DNA of 64,000 nt from SHNJ01 sp964458615 (GTDB taxonomy: Bacteria; Pseudomonadota; Alphaproteobacteria; SHNJ01), in the NCBI GenBank assembly GCA_964458615.1, contig CAYWJR010000002.1:14297-78296 (forward strand), written 5' to 3'. This document shows, one piece after another, positions 1 through 8,100 of the stretch. The stretch's first letter is position 1, and each line of letters starts with the position of its first letter. Position numbers and translations under genes: made by a program. The notes under the pieces were generated by a model. The model was not told the origin of the DNA and ran no database searches. It saw only the letters and a program-made list of their open reading frames with translations.

Positions 1-266
1 CTTCTGCCTATACAATAGCGACTCTACCGAAACCAAATAATGCCGAAGTAAAGCTGGAGGAGATTCCGGGCAAGCGTTTTGCCGTCAACCGATTTTCAGG
101 CATTACCGGGGAAGCCAGTATCAAGCAACACACAGAAGAGTTAAATAAATTTATTGATAAAAGAAAACTGAACGTAGTCTCCGCTCCAACTTATGCGTTT
201 TATAACCCGCCCTGGACCTTACCGTTCCTGCGCCGCAATGAGATAATGATCGAAGTGATTAAATAA
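1..266 (+). CDS. SOUL family haem-binding protein, C-terminal part
   Basis: Open frame entering from the left edge and ending in TAA; about 87 C-terminal residues are visible. The end YNPPWTLPFLRRNEIMIEV is the typical finish of bacterial SOUL/HBP haem-binding proteins, and EEIPGKRFAVNRFSG is the usual central strand. Members of the family bind haem or porphyrin; the bacterial role is poorly defined and many have an N-terminal signal peptide, which cannot be seen here. It converges on the ion channel gene, with about 30 nt between the two stops. The start lies outside the window. Confidence 0.88.
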   Translation, partial: SAYTIATLPKPNNAEVKLEEIPGKRFAVNRFSGITGEASIKQHTEELNKFIDKRKLNVVSAPTYAFYNPPWTLPFLRRNEIMIEVIK

Positions 267-297
267 CTGGCTCAATAAGAAATTATAAGAAAACATA

Positions 298-1092
298 TCA
301 AGCGGCATCTTTTAGGTCATCTATTTTTTTGTGAAGGATGAAAAGCTGCTTTTCTATCCGAGCGATAGCATCCTGCTCAGCCTGCTCATCTTCCTGATGC
401 TCGCGTTGCATCGCGTCTACGATCACAGCAATGAACAAATTAAGTACAGTGAAAGTGGCAACTAAAATATAGGGAATAAAGAAGGCTGGCGCAAAAGGAT
501 GGGTTTGCTTTACTTGCCGCACTATGTCCGGCCAGCCTTCCAAGGTCATAATTTGAAAGAGGCTGAATAGAGACGCTTGAAGTGTCCCAAAAAATTCAGG
601 ATGTGTAGCACCGAACAGTTTGGTTGCCATCACCGCGAATACGTAAAAAATAATGACCAAGATTGCGCCGATAGAGCCAATTCCAGGAATAGCGGCGATC
701 AATCCTTCCACTACACGGCGCAGACGCGGGAAAATGGAAATTAACCGCAAGACACGTAACACCCGCGCCGCCCGCAGCACGGCAAAGGCCTGATTGGCGG
801 GCATGAACGCGATAGCCACTACTGCCGTATCGAACACGCTCCACGGATCGCGGAAAAACCGCCAACCCGAGGCGCCAAGTCGCATTGCCAGTTCAGTCAC
901 GAATATCCACAAAATTGTGCGATCCAATACCTTAAGCACCGAACCATATTCCGCCATGATGGCGGGATAGGTTTCTAAGCCCAAGATCGCCGCATTGATG
1001 ATAATTAAACCAGTGATGAATTTGCAGAAACCATGACTTTCGGTAAAGCTACGCAAGTGCTGACGAAAACCTATTTGATAATCCACTTTCAT
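298..1092 (-). CDS. voltage-gated cation channel, single-domain (BacNav/CavMr type)
   Basis: 264-aa inner-membrane ion channel subunit with one six-helix repeat, expected to form a tetramer. S1-S3 cover roughly residues 23-100. S4 carries arginines every third residue (R107, R110, R113, R116). S5, pore and S6 follow to about residue 228, then a charged, coiled-coil-like tail (about 229-262) as in NaChBac-family channels. The selectivity filter reads T183-L-E-G-W-P-D189. Sodium channels of this family usually have LESW, whereas EGW is the form in repeats I and III of eukaryotic Cav channels and, as I recall, in the bacterial calcium channel CavMr, so Ca2+ permeation is plausible. The ATG directly follows the stop of the upstream TerC gene with no gap, so the two are probably translationally coupled. 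Confidence 0.85.
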   Translation of the reverse strand: MKVDYQIGFRQHLRSFTESHGFCKFITGLIIINAAILGLETYPAIMAEYGSVLKVLDRTILWIFVTELAMRLGASGWRFFRDPWSVFDTAVVAIAFMPANQAFAVLRAARVLRVLRLISIFPRLRRVVEGLIAAIPGIGSIGAILVIIFYVFAVMATKLFGATHPEFFGTLQASLFSLFQIMTLEGWPDIVRQVKQTHPFAPAFFIPYILVATFTVLNLFIAVIVDAMQREHQEDEQAEQDAIARIEKQLFILHKKIDDLKDAA

Positions 1093-2082
1093 TTAACTTA
1101 CTTTCACTATATTTGGCTCATTTCTAGTTTTGTACAGCGACAAGACTATGCCGCCTACAATAAGAGCTAAAGTCACACCAAGCGAGAGGCCGGCGGGAAA
1201 TTTCTCCCAGCCCATTCCCCACGCGATAAAAGTTTTGGAACCGATAAAAATCAGCACCCACGCCAATGCCTGCTTGAGGTATTTAAACCTATGAATAATG
1301 GCGGCAAGCGCGAAATACAAAGCACGCAGGCCAAGGATGGCGAAAATATTGCTGGTATAAACTATGTATGGATCAAGTGTAATAGTGAATATAGCAGGCA
1401 CGCTGTCCACTGCAAAAATCAGATCTACAAACTCGATCAGCACAAGAGCCACTAAAAGAGGTGTGCCATATGTGGTAAGCTTTCCCGTTTTAGGATCGGG
1501 AAGCTGTACGGTAAATTTTTGATCATGCAATTTGTCAGTGATCCGAAAGTTGTTGCGCAAGAATTTCAGCAGCGGGTTGTTGCCAATGTCGGGCATTTTA
1601 TCGCCGATCCACAGCATTTTAATGCCAGTTGCGATCAAGAACACGGCGAAGACATAAAGTACCCAACTAAACTGCGATACCAATGTAGCGCCCAATCCGA
1701 TCATGATAGCGCGCAATATGATAACGCCTAAAATGCCCCAAAACAGCACCCGGTGTTGGTATAAAGGCGGGATAGCGAAATAGGTAAATATCAGCGAGAT
1801 TATGAAAACATTGTCCATCGCCAAGGTTTTTTCGACGATGAAGCCAGTTAAATATTCCTTGCCACTTTGCTCGCCAAGGCTGTGCCATACCCAGCCGCCA
1901 AAAATAAGCGCGATGGCGATGTAAAAAGCGCTTAGCCAGAGACTTTCTTTGATAGATATTTCCCGATGCTTACGATGCAGAACGCCTAGGTCAAAAACAA
2001 GTAGTACGCTTACGATTCCCATAAACGCTACCCACATCCAGACGGGCTTGCCCATCACCATATCGAATAGAAATTCCATCAA
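1093..2082 (-). CDS. TerC/Alx family integral membrane protein
   Basis: 329 aa with about nine hydrophobic segments. It has the conserved TerC acidic motifs in membrane helices, TLAMDNVFIISLIF near residue 86 and VDLIFAVDSVPAIF near residue 220. Characterised members (Alx, MntP-like TerC proteins) export manganese or help metallate secreted proteins; others confer tellurite resistance. AAGGAAAG lies about 7 nt before the ATG, and a TATAAT hexamer lies some 30 nt upstream. The stop is immediately followed by the ATG of the cation channel, so the pair forms one transcription unit, which suggests linked divalent-metal handling (inference). No yybP-ykoY riboswitch core was recognisable in the short leader. 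Confidence 0.9.
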   Translation of the reverse strand: MMEFLFDMVMGKPVWMWVAFMGIVSVLLVFDLGVLHRKHREISIKESLWLSAFYIAIALIFGGWVWHSLGEQSGKEYLTGFIVEKTLAMDNVFIISLIFTYFAIPPLYQHRVLFWGILGVIILRAIMIGLGATLVSQFSWVLYVFAVFLIATGIKMLWIGDKMPDIGNNPLLKFLRNNFRITDKLHDQKFTVQLPDPKTGKLTTYGTPLLVALVLIEFVDLIFAVDSVPAIFTITLDPYIVYTSNIFAILGLRALYFALAAIIHRFKYLKQALAWVLIFIGSKTFIAWGMGWEKFPAGLSLGVTLALIVGGIVLSLYKTRNEPNIVKVS

Positions 2083-2111
2083 ATCTTTCCTTATAACTTA
2101 TATTTTTTACA

Positions 2112-2140
2112 ATTATACTCGATGCTTTTTGTTATCTTAT
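2112..2140 (-). promoter_or_regulatory. candidate promoter of the TerC-channel operon
   Basis: Read on the minus strand, a perfect TATAAT (2112-2117) sits 30 nt before the TerC ATG. The -35 region 16-18 nt upstream (around ATAAGA) is poor, so the assignment rests mainly on the -10 hexamer and its position. Confidence 0.35.
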
Positions 2141-2203
2141 CTTTCAGGGAGATAAAGGGGGCAAGCTATTCTATTACTTGTGTTTTATTAGTTTCCACAC
2201 CAA

Positions 2204-2431
2204 TCAATTCTTCCATTTGATTTGGAATTCGATTTCCTCAGCCCCATTCTCACGCTCATGTTCAATGTTAAAAACAGCGTGCTTCGGGATATAAATACGT
2301 TCTCCCGCAATTTGAATATCAAAGCGTTCACCTTTTTCAAGGCTATCGGCCAGTCTGCGTAGTTTCTCTACAAATTGCTGGGTAGTGTAGTTTTTTTCAA
2401 TGTCGCGGTTGCGAATATTTACAATACTCAT
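2204..2431 (-). CDS. amphi-Trp domain-containing protein
   Basis: 75-aa soluble protein. The layout (basic/acidic start, LRRLADSLEKGE, then alternating strands IQIAGERIYIP and IEFQIKWKN ending in a Trp-containing strand) matches the small amphi-Trp domain family known from bacteria and archaea. The function of the family is unknown. Transcribed in the same direction as the neighbouring small basic protein but with a 28-nt gap. No catalytic motif is visible. Confidence 0.7.
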   Translation of the reverse strand: MSIVNIRNRDIEKNYTTQQFVEKLRRLADSLEKGERFDIQIAGERIYIPKHAVFNIEHERENGAEEIEFQIKWKN

Positions 2432-2459
2432 AACTTTTTCCTTTTTGATTGCTATTTGC

Positions 2460-2696
2460 TTAAATGCCTTGGAATTGATTTTTTCTGACAGAGCGTATTT
2501 TGGCTTTTACAGGCCTTATCGCGCCGCCAGGCTGATGGCGCACAAGCCGAATCATGCTATCTTTTATTGCAAGACGCAGTTTTTTCAGCTTAAGCAGCCG
2601 AATCCAGTCTGGCCATCGCCGCCCGTTTTCTTGTTCAATTTCTTTTTGGATACGCGCGGATTTAAAAAGCAGGGATTTTAATCGCTTAACTGACAT
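2460..2696 (-). CDS. small basic DUF465 (YdcH-like) protein
   Basis: 78 aa from the chosen ATG at 2696, which is preceded by a near-perfect Shine-Dalgarno AAAGGAGG 5 nt upstream (2702-2709). An in-frame ATG pair 7 codons earlier lies on the far side of that site and is unlikely to be used. The helix RIQKEIEQENGRR plus LKKLRLAIKDSMIRL resembles the YdcH/DUF465 signature (an acidic helix followed by LKK-KL-LKD). The C-terminus is unusually basic (RPVKAKIRSVRKNQ) for that family and could contact nucleic acid. Function unknown. Confidence 0.6.
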   Translation of the reverse strand: MSVKRLKSLLFKSARIQKEIEQENGRRWPDWIRLLKLKKLRLAIKDSMIRLVRHQPGGAIRPVKAKIRSVRKNQFQGI

Positions 2697-2953
2697 GTTT
2701 ACCTCCTTTGTCATCAAAGCCTAGGTTTGATAGGAAGGTTTTCACGAGTCAGTTAGAAAAAGTCAGAAACCAACACCGGAAAACTAATTCCCGATGCGGT
2801 CCGACATCACAACAAACAATGTTTTATGTTTATGGTCAGAGGGGCCCGGCCCGCTTCATGTCTTTTACAATATCGCCCTAAAAAAGATTTTCAAGTGAAA
2901 TGCGACAGCATTAATTTAATCAATTAATTACAGTTATGTATAAGTTTTTCTTA

Positions 2954-3808
2954 TTATGTAGCTTGTTCTAGGGAATTGGTTATATGTTCGGCAAGTGCTT
3001 TGCCCGCTTTTGAAAGCTGATCCTTTTTTATAAGCGCAACTTCCGAGTCTGCCAAATGTGGCAACTTAATAGGGCCTCGTACAGCGCTCAATCCTTCAGG
3101 AACCATATTAGATGGAAGCACGGTAACACCCAATCCTGCTTTAGCAGCAGCTACCGTGCCAGCAAGACTTGGGCTCGTATAAGTAATAGTCCAAGGCTTC
3201 CGCGCCCGATCCAGCGCGGCCAAAGCGCGCGCCCGGTAAATACAAGGTTGCGGAGAGAGAATCAATGATACTGGCGTCTTCAATTGATAGTAAGAAGCGG
3301 CAACCCAAATCAAGGGCTCGCGCCAGACTTTAATACCCCCTTTAACTCGCTCCGGATCACGCTTAACCAGAATTATGTCATACTCGCCTTTACGAAAGCT
3401 GCTAACGAGATTGAGCGTCAAATCGCAACGAACATTTAACTGAACATGTGGGTGATGCTTTGCGAAAGTCGCCAAAATATTAGGGAGGTAATGAGTGGCA
3501 AAGTCCTCCGGCGTGCCAAGGTTAATTTCCCCTTTGATATCAGGTTCGTTTAAACGAGTATATGCCTCCCATTGCAATTCGATCATACGTCGCGCATAGC
3601 CTAAAAAAATTTCGCCTTGCTCAGTCAAAGCCATTTGCCGGTTGCTTCGGTCGAACAGCACGCAGTTTAGACTATCTTCGAGCTTTTTAATCTGAAGACT
3701 AACGGCGGATTGAGTGCGGCCTACTACGTTGGCGGCTTGGCTAAAACTTCCCATTTCAGCGATAGCTATAAAACTTTTTAAAAGCAAAGTGTCTGTGTGA
3801 AAAGGCAT
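2954..3808 (-). CDS. LysR family transcriptional regulator
   Basis: 284-aa regulator. The N-terminal winged helix contains FIAIAEMGSFSQAANVVGRT and SAVSLQIKKLEDSL, the standard LysR HTH, followed by a periplasmic-binding-like effector domain (about residues 90-275). I chose the ATG at 3808 because TAGGAT lies 6 nt upstream and the HTH then begins at the usual distance; a GTG 26 codons further upstream would add an atypical hydrophobic leader. It is divergent from the SbtA-like permease, with about 100 nt between starts, the classic arrangement for a LysR protein controlling its neighbour (compare CmpR/CcmR and bicarbonate uptake in cyanobacteria). Confidence 0.9.
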   Translation of the reverse strand: MPFHTDTLLLKSFIAIAEMGSFSQAANVVGRTQSAVSLQIKKLEDSLNCVLFDRSNRQMALTEQGEIFLGYARRMIELQWEAYTRLNEPDIKGEINLGTPEDFATHYLPNILATFAKHHPHVQLNVRCDLTLNLVSSFRKGEYDIILVKRDPERVKGGIKVWREPLIWVAASYYQLKTPVSLILSPQPCIYRARALAALDRARKPWTITYTSPSLAGTVAAAKAGLGVTVLPSNMVPEGLSAVRGPIKLPHLADSEVALIKKDQLSKAGKALAEHITNSLEQAT

Positions 3809-3906
3809 AAATATCCTATTAAAAAAACTCATTAATAAAATTAAATCTATCAATTTTGAAAGATTTTGCAAAGTCTTTATAAGCACTAAACTTATGAGAG
3901 GTATTT
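3809..3906. promoter_or_regulatory. divergent LysR/permease control region
   Basis: AT-rich region between the divergent LysR and permease genes. It holds an inverted repeat ATAAG-N7-CTTAT (3879-3895) just upstream of the permease ribosome site, and a TTA-N7-TAA motif (3832-3844) of the form bound by CmpR-type regulators. Both could be LysR binding sites, but such A/T motifs arise easily by chance. GAGAGG precedes the permease ATG. Confidence 0.35.
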
Positions 3907-4674
3907 ATGGAATTTTTGAACGCCATCACCGAGAACTTGCTGACGCCGCCTATTTTGTTTTTTGCTTTAGGTGTCGCCGCCGGGATGTTAAAATCCGATC
4001 TCAACATCCCGGAAAGTATTAGTCGTTATCTTTCACTTTATTTGATGATGGCCATTGGCTTTAAAGGCGGCGTAGCAATTGCTGAAACAGGTGATTTAAA
4101 CCGAGAAGTGCTTAGAACCATTTTTGCGGGTCTTGTAATAGGTTTTTCACAGCCTTTTCTGGGATACGGATTGCTGCGATTGACTTCAAAAATCGACAGC
4201 CCAACCGCTGCGGCGATTGCAGCCCATTATGGCTCGATCAGCATGGTCACTTTTGCAACAGCGGCAGCTTTCTTGGATGCAAACGAAATTATTTATGCGG
4301 GTTATATTGTAGCCATACTCGCTTTAATGGAAGCTCCAGCTATTTTATCAGGACTTTTTATAGCGCATCGCGCCGCACCTCAGACACAGGGTCACGTGAG
4401 CAAACAGAGAAAATTGGCGCGGGAGATTTTTACCAATGGTGCTATTTTACTTTTGTTTGGTTCTTTTCTGATTGGCTGGATCACAGGTCAGCCAGGCATG
4501 GATAAAGTAAAAGGATTTTTGAGTGAGCCATTTCAAGGTATTCTATGCTTGTTTCTGCTGGATATGGGTCTATTGGTCGCTAAAAACCTTTATCAAATTC
4601 GAGCTTTGACTTGGTCTCTTATCTTATTCGGGCTTTATATGCCATTGATCGGAGCATCGATAGGACTGGGGGTA
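3907..4674 (+). CDS. SbtA-like sodium-dependent bicarbonate permease, truncated by assembly gap
   Basis: 256 residues are readable before the N run. The start (LTPPILFFALGVAAGMLKSDLNIPE, shown here only in part: LGVAAGMLKSDLNIPE) and the following YLMMAIGFKGGVAIAE match the SbtA family, which imports HCO3- with Na+ at the inner membrane. At least six hydrophobic helices are visible. SbtA proteins run about 320-380 aa, so roughly the last quarter is lost in the gap. The adjacent divergent LysR regulator fits inorganic-carbon control. Outside cyanobacteria the substrate is not well established. Confidence 0.85.
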
Positions 4675-4774
4675 NNNNNNNNNNNNNNNNNNNNNNNNNN
4701 NNNNNNNNNNNNNNNNNNNNNNNNNNNNNNNNNNNNNNNNNNNNNNNNNNNNNNNNNNNNNNNNNNNNNNNNNN
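4675..4774. other. assembly gap (100 N)
   Basis: Exactly 100 undetermined bases, the conventional length for a scaffold gap of unknown size. It interrupts the permease gene. Sequence beyond it does not resume a recognisable SbtA C-terminus, so the true separation may be much larger than 100 bp. Confidence 0.98.
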
Positions 4775-4909
4775 TATACATTCACTAATTTGAATACTAC
4801 TGCTACCAAAGTCGCAAAGCGCTTCTTTAAACAACACGCAACGGAATGCGGCTTAGAGCCAGGCGATAGATTGTCCTCCCTGGGACAAACTTGGTCTCTG
4901 AGCCGCTAA
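4775..4909 (+). CDS. possible C-terminal tail of an unidentified gene after the gap
   Basis: An open frame of 44 codons starts directly at the gap and ends at TAA 4907-4909, with residues such as TKVAKRFFKQHATECGLEPG. It does not match the expected hydrophobic end of SbtA, so if real it belongs to another gene whose 5' part lies in the gap. It is short enough to be chance. Its last codons lie inside the left arm of the inverted repeat at 4893-4965. Confidence 0.2.
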   Translation, partial: YTFTNLNTTATKVAKRFFKQHATECGLEPGDRLSSLGQTWSLSR

Positions 4910-4965
4910 AGACGCACTGTATTTTATTACGAAGTACGTGCCGGGCCTGACCCGGCTCAGAGACC
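4893..4965. repeat. 13-bp perfect inverted repeat, possible terminator
   Basis: GGTCTCTGAGCCG (4893-4905) and its exact complement CGGCTCAGAGACC (4953-4965) are separated by 47 nt. The right arm is followed by CTTTTTAC, so on the plus strand it could end transcription coming from the gap, although the loop is long for an intrinsic terminator. A smaller hairpin TTGTCC/GGACAA lies just before it at 4871-4888. Confidence 0.45.
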
Positions 4966-5070
4966 CTTTTTACAGGGATTGATTAACGGGCAAAAAGTCC
5001 GATTACCCTTCTTTTCTAATCACTTATGAAAACCATTCACAGGCGGCACAAATGTTTCATCAAAATAAGG

Positions 5071-5100
5071 TTGATTACGGGTGTATGCGCAGATTATAAT
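5071..5100 (+). promoter_or_regulatory. candidate sigma-70 promoter of the RHS gene
   Basis: TTGATT (5071-5076) and TATAAT (5095-5100) with an 18-nt spacer, giving a start of transcription near 5107 and a leader of about 50 nt before the RHS ATG at 5157. A second TATAAT at 5120-5125 lacks a -35 partner. Confidence 0.5.
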
Positions 5101-5156
5101 ACAACCTTAAGATGCAAATTATAATATCGCACAATCGCACATCGAACGGGAAAATC

Positions 5157-8100
5157 ATGAAAATCAGAATTTTTGCAGCGTTATTGGCAGGGTTGGTTTT
5201 GTTATCTAACCCGGCGGCTGCGGCTTGGCGCGGCGATGCCAATGGACCTTACCCAGATCCTTATACGGCTTGCGATTCCCTAACACTGCAATTAGGGACA
5301 TTTAACGGAATGATGCTGCCACGCAGCAATAATGGCCGATTAACCGGATATCTATGTTATTTTACTATCTACCAACCTGCCCCGATCTCATTAGAATGTG
5401 CTAACGATTTACAAGAAGATGCAGCCTCGTTTGGTGGTTGTATTCCCGAAGCACCGCCAAAAATCGCGGGTCAACAATGTGGGCAGGTCGGCAATCCCGT
5501 TACCGTTTCAACAGGAAATAAATACGATCATGTGGTGGATTACACCACTGGCGGCATTGAACCACTTAGCTTTGAACGGTACTATAACAGCATCAAAGGA
5601 TATGACCGCAACACGAGCACCACGGCTGATCGATTCGATTTAATGGGCGCCAATTGGCGCACCAATTGGGATCGGGAATTATATAAATTCGGCAACACGA
5701 TTATGTACGCGCGCCGCGCCGATGGATCGGAAGTTAAATTTTCCAAAAGTGGCGGCACATGGAATTTATCATCCAACAATCATGATGTGCCGCTGCGTTT
5801 GGCCGAAAATGGCAGCAATTATGAAATCCGCGATACCAGCGATACAGTGGAAACTTATGATGGCACAGGAAAACTTATAACCGTCAAAACACGCAGCGGT
5901 TACACGCAAACATTAGCCTATGGCGCCAATAATCGCTTAACCCAAGTTACCGATACACAAGGCCGCAGCCTGGCTTTCAATTATGTTGTTTACACCCAAG
6001 GCAATGGTGACATTAGTGAAATGATGGTGGATACAATGACCACCACCGATGGCCGAATTTATAAATATAATTATAGCCACCGAGAAATTCCGATTCCACC
6101 AAACATGCCGCATATTACCACGGCATCTTATGCGCCTTACACATTGTCGCAAGTTATTTATCCCGATAACACGCCGCTCGACCCTAACGACAATCCAAAA
6201 CTGACTTATCATTATGAAGATGCCAACTACCCGCAATTTTTAACCGGAATCACTGACGAAAAAAACAATCGTCTGGCCACTTATACTTATAATTCAGAAG
6301 GCCGTGCAACCCAATCCACCCATGCGGGCGGGGCGGAAAATACAACCATCGCCTATACCAACGCCACAACGCGCACCGTTACCAACGCGCTGGGCAAACA
6401 AACGATTTACCGTTATTCGACCGTCGAGGGTGCGCCGAAAATTACTCAGGTCGAAGGCATCGCCAACGGCACGTGCGAGGCCGCGAATCAAAATTACACC
6501 TATGACGGCAACGGCTATCCGTTGACCAAAACCGATTGGAAAGGTTTTGTTACCAAATACACCTATAACGCGCAAGGTTTACAACAAAGCCGGATCGAGG
6601 CGTTTGGCACCGCGCATGCGCGTACCATTACCACCACTTGGCACGGCACGTTCCGCACGCCGACACAAATTGTCGAACCCGGCAAGACCACGGATTATAC
6701 ATATGATCCGACCACGGGATGGATGCTGACCAAAACCGAAACCGACACCACTACCCACTCGGTTCCCTATGCCACCAATGGTCAAACGCGCACCTGGACG
6801 TATACTTATACTGCCGCTGGGCTTGTCGATACGATCAACGGGCCGCGCACGGATGTAACCGATGTCACGGATTATGATTACGATGCGGCCGGGAATTTAA
6901 CCCGCATCACCAACGCGCTGGGCCAACAAACCAATATCACATCGTATGATCTGAATGGCTTGCCGTTGACCATGACGGATGCGAATAACGTTTCCACCAC
7001 TATGACGTATAATGAACGTTTATGGTTGAAAACCAGCACAACGGCGGGCGCGACCACCACATTCGATTATGAACCGACCGGCAATATCCAAAAAATCACC
7101 CTGCCCAATGGCGCGTTTTTGCAATACGGATATGACAATGCGCAACGTTTGACATCGATTGAAAATAATATCGGCGAGCGGGTGGAATTCACGCTCGATG
7201 CGATGGGCAACCGCACCGAAACCCGCATCAAAAACAATGCCGCGCAAATTATGTACCAACACAACCAAGTGTTCGATGCGTTGGGGCGGTTGTACCGCGA
7301 CATTGGCGCGTTGAACCAAACCGCGACATTCGGTTACGATAAAAACGACAATAACACGTCGGTGCAAAACCCACGGCTTTATTCCACCACCATGGCGTTC
7401 GATGCGTTGAATCGCTTGCAAACCGAAACCAATGCCCTGTCCGGCATTACCAGCCGTATCAACAACGCGCAGAATTTAATTACCAATGTCACCGACCCGC
7501 GCAATATCGCAACCAATTACGTTTATAACGGCTTTGGCGAGGCGATTTATGAATCAACGCCCGATGGCGGCAACATAACGTTATATCGCAACGCGGGCGG
7601 CAATATCACGCAACGTATCGATGGACGCGGCGTTATAACGAACTTCACTTTTGACGCGCTGAACCGCATGTTGACCGAAACCTATCCGGCCGCCAGCGCG
7701 GAAAACCGCACGTATATTTATGATAACGCAACCGCCGGCGAATACGGCAAAACGCGTTTATGGCGCATGACCGACGATTCCGGCAGCACGACATATGTGT
7801 ACGACGCGCGCGGCAATATCGTTAAAAACACCCATGTGATTCAAGGCACTTCGTATCTGACGCGGTATGAATATAATTTGGCCGATCAGTTGACCAAAAT
7901 TATTTATCCATCCGGCCGGGTCGTGAATTATGTCCGCGATGCGATGGGGCGCGTTATATCCGTCACCACCCAAATCACCAGCGTCAGCGGGGCGGTCAAT
8001 TTGGCGACATCCATTTCCTATACCCCATTCGGCGAGGTTTCCGGATTCACTTATGGCAATGGTTTAACCGCACAAATCAATTACGATACCGATTACCGCA

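Noticed and set aside
2083..2203. possible manganese (yybP-ykoY) riboswitch upstream of TerC
   Set aside because: The leader is short and lacks the conserved loop sequences I would expect; only a -10 hexamer is supported.
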